Assembly: GCA_000149265.1 (NCBI GenBank)
Contig: CH003374.1
Coordinates: 319,187-383,186 of the forward strand
Origin: Ciona savignyi
Lineage: Eukaryota; Chordata; Ascidiacea; Phlebobranchia; Cionidae
DNA length: 64,000 nucleotides
Direction: 5' to 3'
The notes beneath the pieces are model-generated. The model was not told the DNA's origin. It searched no databases and saw only the letters and a list, made by a program, of their open reading frames with translations. The position numbers and the translations under genes were made by a program. This document shows, one piece after another, positions 1 through 21,400 of this stretch (positions are counted from its first letter, which is position 1; each line of letters begins with the position of its first letter).

Positions 1-221
1 AAAAATATGTAATGGTAAAATATTGTTGGACTACGTAAATTGCTCTCATCACAGTTTAAAAGCATATGGATAATTCACTATAAATGAGAAAATATATGCA
101 CAGCATAGCAAATTTAAATACATGGTAAAACATTCTAGAATAGGATTCGAAATTCTATATTCGAAATATATTATTCTAGAATATTCTAAAACACCTAACT
201 AACCTATATTGTGCATCCCTA
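1..221 (-). mobile_element. hAT-like element, one terminus (copy A)
   Basis: The reverse complement of 1-221 matches the left part of the element at 30883-31804, including the terminal TAGGGATGCAC and the TTCTAGAATATTCTAGAA-like block. The right-hand end here is the element terminus (TGCATCCCTA at 212-221). The other end and any target duplication lie beyond the window. The sequence is inside the DDX46 intron that precedes exon 409-560. No coding capacity is visible. Confidence 0.75.
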
Positions 222-408
222 CTTGCAAATAGATCCATAATACCAACAACATGTCTGCCTAAAATTGTTTAAAGACTTAAAATGTAGTAAATAACAATAC
301 ATGCTTATTTTGTCTTGATGGTGCACTTTTTGTACTCAAAGCAAAACAGTGACTGTGATAATTCCATAACCCCATATGTATTACTGTTATTTATTCGGTT
401 GTTCACAG

Positions 409-7657
<7,249 letters not shown>

Positions 7658-8529
7658 ATCAAGATCTGCTACAAGAAACTGCCTTGTTTGATTATAATTA
7701 TGAAATAAATTCACCACACAAACGTAACATTTTAATATTTTTATTGAAGCCGTCAAGGTTTCACCATAAGGGGTTTCCTAACTTAATTATTACACAACCA
7801 ACCGTGGTTACCACTACCAACGACGAATATGTACAAATAATACAAGCTTCGTGAGCAATGTGCAAATTGAAATCATGCTTAAAACATCAAGCTAAAACGA
7901 CATTATTTCGAATATATGACATAGCTTTACGCGAGCGTGGTTTCATTCCTAACTTAGTAACAACGCTTGCTTTCTTGTTCACGAAAAACAATTAGCGACA
8001 GTTTTGTAACAGCAAATATGTTACAAATGACATAATCACGTTTAAACCACAATGGAAAGACAAGTTCGTAAAGTGGTATTTCAGCATGATAGTACTATGC
8101 AAATCGAATTTTCTTCGCATCGATCCAGCGATCGATATATTGATCTTGGCCAAATGCCATAAGCCCAATGGAAGTGTATGCTGCAAAAGCATTCCCTCTA
8201 ATTGGATTCACTCAACTTAAACAGGGAAATTACTTGGTTGAAGCATTGTGTAGCGACGCGTGATAAGATGTAACCAGTGATATTGACACGATAAGAATTG
8301 CACTCGACGACGACCACGTATATATCTACCGATTCGGATATTTGCAAGACGAACGAAGAAGTATACATTACACTAAAGAGAGGAAAACATTACAAAGTGT
8401 TGAAATAAAGGATAAATAAGAAATTGCAACAAACTAAGTGACTGGTAATCTCTAACGTGAAGTGCAGATTGAATGGAACTTGTGCTACATTGACTTCATG
8501 TTGTGATTGGTGCTCCTGGCTATCAGAAG
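7658..8529. other. Convergent 3' ends of DDX46 and synaptotagmin
   Basis: This interval separates the DDX46 stop from the synaptotagmin stop on the opposite strand, so it should hold both 3' UTRs. AATAAA at 7704-7709 suits DDX46. A TTTATT at 7740-7745 could serve the minus strand, which would make the transcripts overlap. No other gene is visible. Confidence 0.5.
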
Positions 8530-11033
<2,504 letters not shown>

Positions 11034-14000
11034 CCCTCAACTGAGAAGCTTTTTCTTTGGCAAATTTCACAACAGCTTCACCAAATTTACCAGTACCAAA
11101 TATATGTTACTATTTGATAAAAATAACTTCGATTTTAGTGAAAAATAAACAGACTTTAGAAAGATTTAGTTAAGAAGACAGATGAACTATAACAACAAAA
11201 ATGCGCAGTAAATCATTTTGAATAGAATGTAGTAAATAGAAAAAGTAACTTAAACTCACTTATGCAATTTGCTGCTTATTAAAAACGACAAAGAATTTTT
11301 TGAGTAAAGAACATGATCACTTTTCTTCTAACTTTTCAAGACAAGGAACTACTTTTCGAATACACAATCGTTTAGATAACTAGTAAGTTTCAGACAACTT
11401 AAATTAATGTTTAAATCCCACATCCTTTTGAGACACCTTCTGATTCAAAATAACAATTAATCTTTACTTAAGCAAGTAGAGATGACGCAACAATAATATA
11501 CTGCAAGTAGCCTATGAGATTTATTTATGGCACATTTTCATGAATGCCATTTTCTTCACTTTTCAGTTTCTTTTTACAAAACGCTACATGACACAAAAAG
11601 TAATAATAACACCTATAGTTACTTCGGTTTTACTGCCCTTACAATATAGTAAGTCTCATTTACAAATGTGACTCTATAATTCCAACCATGGAAAGCAAAA
11701 CATTAACAAATAAGACGCCTACAGCGCGACAAGCGCAATCTAATTCTTAATACTTGAATTTTCATAAGAACATTATATGATCTTAGAACATACCATCGGT
11801 GTTATAAAGGGAAAACTCAAGGGGCGAATATGCTAATGCCTTAAGCAAACAAATGAAGTTTCTTTGTATACGGTACTAAGTCTACAATATAAAACATACG
11901 TTTAAAGAAACGCGGTTAATCGAATAAAAGAACACAGCTTTTACAAACTAAATACTTTAATAAAATGCTTTATCTGGCTTCTTAAACTCCCGCGTAACAC
12001 TTTCTGAATTAGGTAATGCTTGGCACTCTAAAATGAATACTATGAGGTGCGTATATAGCCTTAGGCAAGCAACATGCGATGCACGTAACAAAGAAAGGGG
12101 TGCAGTATTGATAATCGATATTACGAATACGTCTCAAAAAGCAACGCAATGAGGACAAACGAGTAAATACGGCTTTCTCTGATTACTATATTGATCGGAC
12201 TCTACAACTGCACTTTCTAGGCTAATAACCAACGACTAAACATGTAGACGAATCTTTCATATAAGTTAATAAAGGTTATATGTTACTCTAAAGGAGATTG
12301 GTAGACATCCACAAGAATGTAACGGGCATATTTTCCTACAGAAAAATCAAGATACAAAATGATGTATTTCATAGGTATGTTTGCGAAACAAACCCCACAA
12401 AAACACACTAGAACCTCCCTGTTCAGAGTAAACGGCAAGTAAAATAAGCTTTTACTGGCAATTATTTAATAAGCTTGTAACGGTTTGGTTCTGTGAAACA
12501 GCAGAATTCATGCTCCATTTCGTCTAAATAATACCGCTTTATTAATAGCTTAACAATTCCAAAATACTCACAATTATTTTTTATATTCTCATTTGCGTCC
12601 CTATGTAATTTACTGATTAGATATAACAACCAACAATACAATAAATAAGTTTCCATATTAAACTAACCTTGAATACAGTACACGTAATATTAATACGCCT
12701 TGAAACTACAGTACATAAGAAAGAAACGAAAACGGTTGCGGTGTTTGCTTTTCGTTCCATGGCTTTGTCGATCGCCCATATTTACTCATTCCTCGACTCA
12801 GCCTTCCGTGAAACAGCGAAAATGTTTACACGAATAGAAGCGGGAATTAATTAACTAGGTTCTCTCCCAAAAAACAAACATCTTACTACGAAAGACAAAG
12901 GTAAAACTAAACTCTGGGTCAAATACATGCATATCTAATCGCCTATAAAATTAAAGTAATATAGTTTTCTACCACCTCTTTACAATTAGTTATTTTCGTG
13001 TGCTGCCTGTAAATTACCAGTGGGCGGAAATAGCCAGGAATAAATAATTTAAGACACTGGCTCATTCTAGCGTCTATTGATCCTATCGACACGCTCGAAT
13101 GCTTTCAACGTCACTGTTGTATAAATTCTACACTTTACGTTGCTTGAAAAGGTCGCCGGATGGTGGCGACGCACAGTTATTTTGAAATAATCTAAAAGCA
13201 CATGTAACACTACCCCCTATCACCCCTTCGAAACTTGATCCCGTCGGATTGTAGGACTAGGTAAAAATATGTAGCCTAACCCAAAAAGGGTTGGTTAGGT
13301 CTAATATGCATATACCGTGTGATTTAAAAACGAACCAAGTGACAAGCGAGTCCATCAAGGATTTGAAACTTGATGGAGTAAAACGGTGAGAAAAAATGTC
13401 CAAGTCACATATAAAGTAGCTAACTTAAGCTAAAAAAAAGTCTTAACAAGGACGAATATGGTAAAATAAACCGAGCAAAGTATCCAGTGGTTCTAAATTT
13501 GAAACAATGCCCGGCGGAAAAAAGAATATGGGCTATTGTTATAAAAAATCTTAACGCTTTAAAAGCAACATCACGACTAAACTATAGTTTTTACCTCTCT
13601 TTTAACTCTTTGTTATTACTAAAATTGTGATATGTCAATGGAAAAGAAAGTTTAATGATCACCATGTGAATATATCTGGAATACTTTAATACTGCTAATA
13701 AATATCAGTCGAATCAATTCGCATACAATTAAACTTTACTATATTCCTGATTACCGGCCGTCGTGTTCCCTTTCTTTATCCTATTATTTTTAGTCCCGTT
13801 AAGCTAAAAAAAAATATTGTAAATAAAAGCTGAAATAAACTTTAAATATATTGCTTCAGGTGCATAGAATTGACAACTAATAAGGCGGCAGCAATATCAC
13901 TAGTTCATTTTATGACACAAGCGATTGTAAATTAAAGATTTTTAATTAGTTATTATTTTATTTAAGGCACATCTTAATTATATGGGGACTAATAAATGTT

Positions 14001-14343
14001 GCCAGCCGCACAAATAAACTTCAGTATAGAAATCATATATAGCTGATGTTCCTTTTTACGCAGCGTGTTTGACTGACCACGTGAGTTTCTAAGACTTCTA
14101 ATAATTCTTTTTTAGGCCGTTTCTACTTAATTTATTGGACAAAATATGTACAGTTATGTTTTAAAACATTTATATTATTTTTAAGTACTTTTTGTCCGAA
14201 TGCTTTAGTCAATGAAACTTAATGTCGTTATGAATGAATGATGCAAGACGCCGTTTATTTTTGAGAGCTTATCCTATGTTTTACTTGTTTAACAAACCCT
14301 TTTTTTTAAGGAATCGCTCAAACAAGACTTAATAAAAGTCAAG
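11034..14343. other. Divergent upstream region of SYT and RPL30
   Basis: Contains 3.3 kb between two divergently transcribed genes. Promoters and 5' UTR exons for both are expected here, but I cannot place them. A short SINE-like remnant (AAGGGAAAACTCAAGGGG) sits near 11808-11825. Small ORFs here show no recognisable family and no coding-like composition. Confidence 0.5.
14300..14343 (+). promoter_or_regulatory. RPL30 5' leader: pyrimidine tract (TOP or splice acceptor)
   Basis: ACCCTTTTTTTTAAG ends at 14320, 23 bases before the ATG. A CC(T)n start would fit a 5' terminal oligopyrimidine mRNA, expected for ribosomal proteins. Alternatively the tract plus AAG could be a spliced-leader or cis 3' splice site. 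The sequence alone does not decide. Confidence 0.4.
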
Positions 14344-17300
14344 ATGGTTAAGAAACAGGTATGTAGGTTTTCTTCACTCTTTATTTGTAAACAACTGTCA
14401 TAATGCTAGATCTCAATCCTGTCTGGTTTAAAATGTTTACTACAAGATTTGCACTTTTGCTCGACTTGCAAATAGTTGCCCTTCTAATTACTACACGAGC
14501 GCTTGGACCGTAAACCTAACCTTCAAATTTACCTCTTGACCCTATTGGAAAGTTCGTTTTCTGTGCGCCGGATTTTTGCGCCAACATTTTTTAACCTAAA
14601 TTTTGCGCCACCCCAGTAATACTAATTTGCGCCACCACAAACAAAGTAGCATAATTTTAAATCAAAACTTTGAAATATGAAGATTAAAGAGTCAAAAATA
14701 CTGACGTAAATGAAAGGAAGTGTAATCACGCCACGCTAGCATGATTTTTGGAGTTTTCTGCGCCAATACCCAAAAAAGTAGTCTGTGTGCCGCGCCAGAT
14801 ATATCCGGCGTATCATACGAACTTTCCAGTAGGGCCTCTTGACTCCTTAGTTAAAACTAATATTTTAAAGTAAACTACCTAGAGGCTCTTGAAACATGTT
14901 TGGTTTTATGTTTATTATTAATTAAACCCGAGCATCGGTTAAATAGCTTACAAGCAGTAACGTCATAAAAGTAGGGTTTAGGGGAAAAATTTAAAAAAAA
15001 TACTAACCGAATACTCCCAAATTGGCTAAATAGCCAAAAATTGATCCTGTTGCTCTTCAGTCCTAGGGCAATCAATGCGTCTGTCAAACAACAGAATGGA
15101 TCGTCTTGTAACCGTTTGGGCTTACTATTCAACAAGCATAAACTCAAAAAAAAACATAGGAAAATTCATGAATCTTACTTCGTTGATTATAAAAAGGGAG
15201 AAAAAGGTGTTAATAATCACTGACCTGTCAATTACATTGATTTGGTTTGTAAAGTATGGTGAATTATTACGGAAGCTATTATAGGTTAAAAAGCTTTTTC
15301 CAATTTTTATAAAGCTTTCTAGTCATGATGGTGATAAGGTGTGTACTCTATCCTAGGATAGGATCGGATATTCATCTTTATCCCTGTGAATGGGAAAACC
15401 AAGGGGGTTATCACACGGGCAATCGTCAGATCTCCTCGCGCCTATCGTCGGGTTACCGGAGCTATTGCAGTGTGTTGTATATGATAGACACGTTCCTTTA
15501 ATTTGGTAGAACCCATAAATTCGCTGGGTTCAGGCAATGTCCGTAAAGTGCCTTGCCCAAGGACACAACCGACTAGCTAGCGACCAGTTTCGCACCTGCA
15601 ACCTTTCGATTGAAAGGTGACGCACTAAACCGCTAGACCAACCGGCCAGACGTGATCCTGCACTTTAGACATACTTTATTAAAAAAGTATTATGTTACAG
15701 AAAAAGGCGATGGAGAACATTAACTCCCGACTTCGGTTGGTCATGAAGAGTGGAAAGTACAACCTCGGCTACCGTCAAACTCTGCGAATGCTGAGACAGG
15801 GAAAAGCCAAGCTTGTCATCCTGGCCTCCAACTGCCCTTCTTTAAGGTGAGAGATTGTGTGAAACGATTCCTTTAGAATAAGGCCTGATTGTATTCAATG
15901 TTACAATTTGGTAAAAAAATAAGGTAAATTAATTCATGTTCATTCACAAGCGTAGTTCTAACTATTGAACTTTCGCACAAAATGTCATGAAACACTTTTA
16001 ATGCATATTTAAGCAGACAATAAATAGGCTTACTTTGTTATTACAAGTATTGGGCATGAAAAACATGCAGATATGATTGTTTCTGCACATGGTAGCTCCA
16101 TGACTACATATATCAAGTAAAAGGTCTGGATTATAATATAATATTTTTAGGCATTATTTTTTTTCACATTGTTGGTGGTGTCGATTATTGACACTCAGCA
16201 GGTTTTTGTGAATGATAGCTAAGGAGTAAGCTATACATACATTTGCTGTTAGTGTATAAACAAAGACTTGGCATTTGGTCCAATTTGTTCCTCAAAAAAT
16301 AACTAGTACATAGAGTATAAGTTAGTGTAAGTGACATGATAAAGGACCAGAAATTCTGCACTTTGGAGATTATATAATGGCTAAAAAGTGGTTTCAATTT
16401 TGTTTGAGTAGATTACAACAAACATAAGATTTGGCTTAATAAAGCGGGTTTCGTGCTGCTTGTTGCGGGATGTTCTTTAATGCAGAGCAATGTTGTTGAA
16501 AATGTTTAAATTGCAAGACATTGGTGTGTTAAATAAAGCACACTGAAAAGTCAGTCTTACCTAATATTGTGATGTTAGTGTATACTGTATGCCTAAAGGA
16601 AATGAAAATCGGATATTGTATTAAAAATCAGATATTGTGTATTAGAAACCATAATTAACTTGCGCCGATGATAGATTATTTGATCTTAAATATTTCATTT
16701 CACAGTAACTAGAGATAGGGCCATAAAATGTCAGTTTCGTGTCGGTTTTACTCCGAGAAGTTTCCTGAGGTGGAAGATGTTGTGATGGTGAATGTGCAGT
16801 CGATTGCAGAGATGGGAGCTTACGTCAGGCTGCTTGAGTATAACAATATCGAGGGAATGATATTGCTCAGTGAGTTGTCGAGACGAAGAATTCGTTCGAT
16901 AAACAAACTGATTCGTGTCGGGCGTGATGAGTGTGTGGTGGTCATCAGGGTGGACAAGGAGAAGGGATACATTGATCTTTCCAAACGAAGAGTCTCTCAA
17001 GAAGAAGCAAAGAAGTGCGAGAACAAATACTCCAAGGCAAAGTGTGTTCATAGTATTCTTCGACATACGGTTGAACTATTGCATAAAAGTGGACTTGAAG
17101 TTGATTTTGAAGATCTTTTTGAACGAACGGCTTGGGCCTTTGATACCAAGTACAAACGACCGAATGAAAAATACCCAGCCTCGTATGATAGTTTTAAGCG
17201 TGCAGTTGATGAACCAGAAATCCTTGATGGGTTGGAAATCAGTGATAAAGAAAGGGAAGTTTTGTTAAAAAATATCAGAAGAAGATTAACCCCCCAAGCC

Positions 17301-18498
17301 ATGAAAATTCGATCGGATGTAGAGGTGTCGTGTTACGCGTATGAAGGAGTGGATGCAGTGAAGAGAGCACTGAAGAAGGGCTTGGAATGTGCGAGTGAGG
17401 AATATGAGATCAAAATCAACCTTATTGCCCCACCTTTGTATGTTCTCACAACGCAATCCCTGGATCGCAACCTTGGGTTAGAAGCATTACAGCGTGCACT
17501 TGATGCTATTGAGGAAACTATAAAAGATGCAGACGGAACATTCAATGTGAAGAAGCCTCCAAAGGTTGTGACCGATGTCGATGAGATTGAACTACAAAAG
17601 GAGTTGGAGCGACTTGCTATACAGAATGAGGAGGTGGATGGTGATAATGAACCAGATGAATACGAGGAATAATATTGATGTCTTTCCAACCATTTTTGTT
17701 TCATGGGTGTTATTCAGCGTGCAGTGATGTTCAATACTGCGGTTGCATAATAAATGTGGATAATTGCGACTTTTTAATGGAATCTAAAGTTTAATATTTA
17801 TTTGTGTATATAGGTCGTTGACGGATGGGGGGAAGTGCTTTTGATCGATCACACTAACAGTAATTTACAGTTTTTGCTTCATCGTTTTTTTTGCATTGCT
17901 GTTGTACAGAAGGCAATATATATGTTATTTTATAGGAAATCGGAGATCGAGTACTACGCAATGCTGGCAAAGACTGGTGTGCACCATTATACTGGCAACA
18001 ATATAGAGCTGGGCACTGCCTGTGGAAAGTATTTCCGGGTCTGTACTCTTACCATCACCGACCCAGGTAACTTGTAATTAAGGCCCTTACAGCTGTTACA
18101 TTGTAGTATTGAATCCTTTACAGACCATTAGTATAATTAAAATGGTTTAATGAAGCCCGAGGACTATTATCTTGATTACAATTTAAAAAAGATCTATATC
18201 AATTGTATGAATACAATTGATGTTTTAATGGAATCTGTCCTTTTAGCTTTATGTAATATGGCTTGACCTTGCAATGGTCAGACCAATAAACACGAAGCAA
18301 TAGAAACAACCAAGTTATAACTACTGTGGTCAAATCTGGTTTTGCTGCAGCTTTAAGATTTGGGGACATTTATTTTCTATTTTCCACAATATATTAAAAT
18401 TCGTCACAAACTTGCTGGTTAACCACTTCAATTGACTTGCAGGCGACAGTGATATCATCAGAAGCATGCCGGCGCCATCTGGGAGGTGCAGCAGCTGA
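14344..18498 (+). CDS. RPL30: 60S ribosomal protein eL30, four exons
   Basis: Exons: 14344-14358 (MVKKQ), 15701-15846, 17936-18066, 18443-18498, giving 115 residues, the same length as human RPL30. Matches include [52 protein letters not shown] and [13 protein letters not shown]. eL30 is a component of the large ribosomal subunit; in yeast it binds a kink-turn in its own pre-mRNA and represses splicing (established for yeast, not shown here). The AATAAA at 18498-18503 overlaps the last base of the stop codon. Intron 1 holds a MITE and a SINE. Intron 2 (15847-17935) holds the whole eIF2-alpha gene in the same orientation. The 5-codon first exon followed by an intron is typical of ribosomal protein genes. 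Confidence 0.95.
14532..14842. mobile_element. 295-bp hAT-like MITE with 8-bp target duplication
   Basis: Element 14540-14834 begins CCCTATTGGAAAGTTCGT and ends with the inverse, ACGAACTTTCCAGTAGGG. Perfect 8-bp direct repeats CCTCTTGA flank it (14532-14539 and 14835-14842). The interior has several GCGCCA motifs and no ORF. It lies in RPL30 intron 1. The 8-bp duplication points to hAT-type transposition. Confidence 0.85.
15350..15650 (-). repeat. SINE copy, full length, well preserved
   Basis: Read on the minus strand it starts GGCCGGTTGGTCTAGCGG (A-box-like TGGTCTAGCGG), then a B-box-like GGTGCGAAACT, a non-tRNA body, and a TATCCTAGGAT tail. The head resembles a tRNA, so this is a pol III-type SINE. 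It lies in RPL30 intron 1, close upstream of exon 2. Confidence 0.85.
16690..16727 (+). promoter_or_regulatory. 3' splice site 22 bases before the eIF2-alpha ATG
   Basis: ATTTCATTTCACAG ends at 16705; TAACTAGAGATAGGGCCATAAA then leads to the ATG at 16728. The tract has acceptor form. Splicing RPL30 exon 2 into it in cis would read Ser-Asn-stop, so it would not make a useful RPL30. A spliced-leader trans-splice or a private 5' UTR intron is more likely. Confidence 0.5.
16706..17760 (+). CDS. EIF2S1: eIF2-alpha (translation initiation factor 2 subunit 1), intronless, nested in RPL30 intron 2
   Basis: Coding sequence 16728-17672, 314 residues in one exon (human 315). N-terminal S1/OB domain: [20 protein letters not shown] and [19 protein letters not shown], which holds the regulatory serine (Ser51 here, in ELSRRRIRS) phosphorylated by stress kinases. 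[11 protein letters not shown] follows. The helical and C-terminal domains show [25 protein letters not shown] and an acidic tail ([13 protein letters not shown]). The subunit belongs to the eIF2 ternary complex that delivers initiator tRNA. The given span adds the presumed 5' splice junction (TTTCATTTCACAG ending at 16705) and the AATAAA at 17749-17754. It lies wholly inside RPL30 intron 2, same strand. Lack of introns beside such intron-rich neighbours suggests a retroposed origin, but the key residues are intact, so I read it as functional. Confidence 0.95.
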
Positions 18499-21400
18499 AT
18501 AAATATCAATTTCAAACCATGTCTTGTTGTTTTTGAGTAGTTGCCCAGAAGGAATAGCCATGTTACTGTAATAAAAACGCAGGGTTGCTTAGTGGATGTT
18601 ATATTATTTGGGATGCCATCATTAAAGTTATAAGAAATTTCCGCAAAAAAGACATTAAAGTAATCTGTTTTAAGCGATTTAAAGTCTAAAGCCACATGCC
18701 TGAAAACGAATCCAGCAGGAGCGTCTAGGGTAACAATTTATGGTTAATGTTTCAGGATTTTCTCGTGCACGGAAATGTGTTTGGAACAAGTTTTAATCGA
18801 ATTGATTAAAAAAAACGATTCGTTTACTTTTCTTGTCACAGCACAAAAGAAACGCCATAAACTAATGTAAGATTAGCCTGGAAAAGAAACAACATTTAAG
18901 ATAATGGACGTCACAAATAAAGTTAACTGCAAAATAGCAGAATACACGATTTGCAAAATAAGGCGTTTCACAACCGGCCTGCCTATTTTTGTCATCTTTA
19001 AGTTCTTCCTCCTAGTTGACACAGTTCTGTCTCGTTGCTGTTGTTGCCGGTTTTGGGGTACTCTTTAGCCAATTCTCAGATTTGTGTTCGACTGTCGACC
19101 TACAATACTACTATGACCTTTGAATACCTTAGAGAAAGTTTGCAAAATTAGAAAAAGCCTTAGTCCAACATTTGTTTTACGTATGGTGGTAGTTGTACGA
19201 TATCTTGTCTTCGTTAAACTCAAACAAAAGAACTTTACTATCGTACAAGCTCTTTGTCATAATGCAGAACGTCTCAAAGTGTCCTCCACACAGGCTTTCG
19301 TCATGGGGCAGGTTTTCAGAATACATCGTGTCGCAAATAAACTTTCGTTGGTTATCACGTAACCCGGCCAATATATCCAGTCGAATTTGGATTTTCCTTC
19401 CAAGCATTAGGTGATTGGGTGGGTAACCCGTGCCGTGCTTCGGACTTGTAAGCCATAAACCGATAAGGTATGTATCATGTATGTGTCTCAATCATCTCGG
19501 TTTTCATTTACGAACTTGGACAACATTTTTGTTATTGTACGGTTGACCCTTTCAAAGAAACCGTATCATCGGGGTTGATATGGTGAAACTCTTATACGCC
19601 GGTTTGTTTTTAACTTATGTCATATTATGTGTATACGCTGAAGTATTTTAACTGCTGTAGTGTTGTAGGTTTGACTGTAATTTTTATTCTTGTTATTTTT
19701 CTTTATTACTGTAATGTAGTAGCCTAGTGCTCACTTTAATTATGGCAATTCAGCATATTGTTATAATTGGTTTTTAGCTTCTGAATTACTCAAATGCAGC
19801 CGGACCATTTATGACGACAAGTGCTTTCGAATCGCTGCAAAACACTAATATTAAACACGTCGGAAATTACCTATAATAAATATGATGCATCCTGAAGAAC
19901 ACATATTCTACGCTAAACGTACGGATTTATTCCGAAAAACAAAATACGCCGTATTAAGATACATCAGTCCACTTTTGCCACGACCTACTGTTTTAAAAGT
20001 GCCATGCTTCTCAGCTTACTAAATGAATTTTAAAATGTAAGAAAAACTTAATCAGTTAATCAGCCCTAGTTAATTCATTTTTACCCCTGTGACATTTCTA
20101 TACTCAAAATCAAAATTTTTGCCACTTTAGTATAAAAAAACATCTTTTCCTATCGGTCCGCTTTTTTTAAAAGAAAGAACATATCAGTTTTGTTAATTGT
20201 TTGGCTTGTAAATAATATACAATCTTGTAAACAGTCACCCGGCCCTGAAGTTTATTTAATAGGCCGATGTTGTTAAGAGAAGTTGTAAGGGTATACGATT
20301 TTGTTACGATTTGGCAAAACAAAAATTTAATAGATTTTCCTGTAAATGCATTTGTTGCCATAGAGTAATTTTATGATGTCAAATTAAAAAAAGGTTACCC
20401 GGCCAAAAAACGTTTTAATATGGACTTCGTATAGAAGTCATTAAGGCATATGCAAACCATATATTTGCTACGCCATGCAAAGCAGATGTTATTAGGCTAC
20501 AATTTGTATCTCTATTATTTAGGATTGTAGGAAATAATGCTTTTAATACTTATCCCCCTTACTTTTAAGGAGGTGTGGCCAGGCAACAAGTCATATTACA
20601 ACAAGAGAGTGTCAAACACGTAAACCCATTTTGATTGTAGGCCTACGCTACTTGTTTCTGCATGCATTACCGATCGGTTCCCTGTTTTTTAAGCACTCTT
20701 AGTATAACTCATGCAAAGCGTTCGACGTTTGTTTATGCAAGCAGAAACTAATGGGTTCCCGAGTTATAGGCTACCCATCCAAACTTGATATTTCTATTTT
20801 CTAAAAGAAACAAACCGGTTGCCTGCTTAGGTTAATTAATCCCTCTTGCTATATCTTATACAAAGTACATAACGTTTATTTCTACAAGCAGTGAATATTG
20901 AATGTCTGCATATTTGTTTAAACTAAATTTTTTTATTAATTTATGCCGCATTTGTAACAAATGTTTCCCGGACGTGATTTTTACCCAAAATTGGCCACTG
21001 CATATCTAATATATATTATATTACACCTTTAGGAGTTCAACTCACCAATAAATTTTAATTATGCTGTTTGGGGGCCTTAAAACAGACTGATCTTTGGTTT
21101 GAGTGCAGTTATTCGCAAAATGGCGGCATGCTTATATTGTCGGCTCCGTCGGGAATTCCCCCCTGCGTCATTTAATAACAAATTACCAATTTAAATCTAA
21201 ATCATAACAGCCAACACCTTTCAGAATATTCAACTTTATTGGTAACGTTCTTCCTTTTAAATGGAGCATAAATGAAACTGATCACTAATTCCAGTGAAAT
21301 GCAATTTTGGGGAATTTGTCTGGGGAATCTGGGTTATTTTAATTAAAATTGTGTTTTCTCGATCCGCGTGACACATCTTTAACTATTTTAGAAATTTGAA

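Noticed and set aside
11160-14300. Short ORFs such as 12462-12656 and 12669-12854
   Set aside because: Lengths are expected by chance in AT-rich DNA and no family motif is present.
15600-15650. A genuine tRNA gene
   Set aside because: The tRNA-like segment is the head of a dispersed SINE, occurs many times and lacks a complete cloverleaf.
16731-17704. Several minus-strand and frame-shifted ORFs over the eIF2-alpha gene
   Set aside because: They are shadows of one strongly coding frame.
15847-18442. snoRNA in RPL30 introns, as in vertebrates
   Set aside because: I looked for box C/D and H/ACA signatures and found no convincing pair of boxes with a terminal stem.
18330-18695. 121-codon open frame on the minus strand
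   Set aside because: It is antisense to RPL30 exon 4 and its 3' UTR, has no recognisable family and no splice context.
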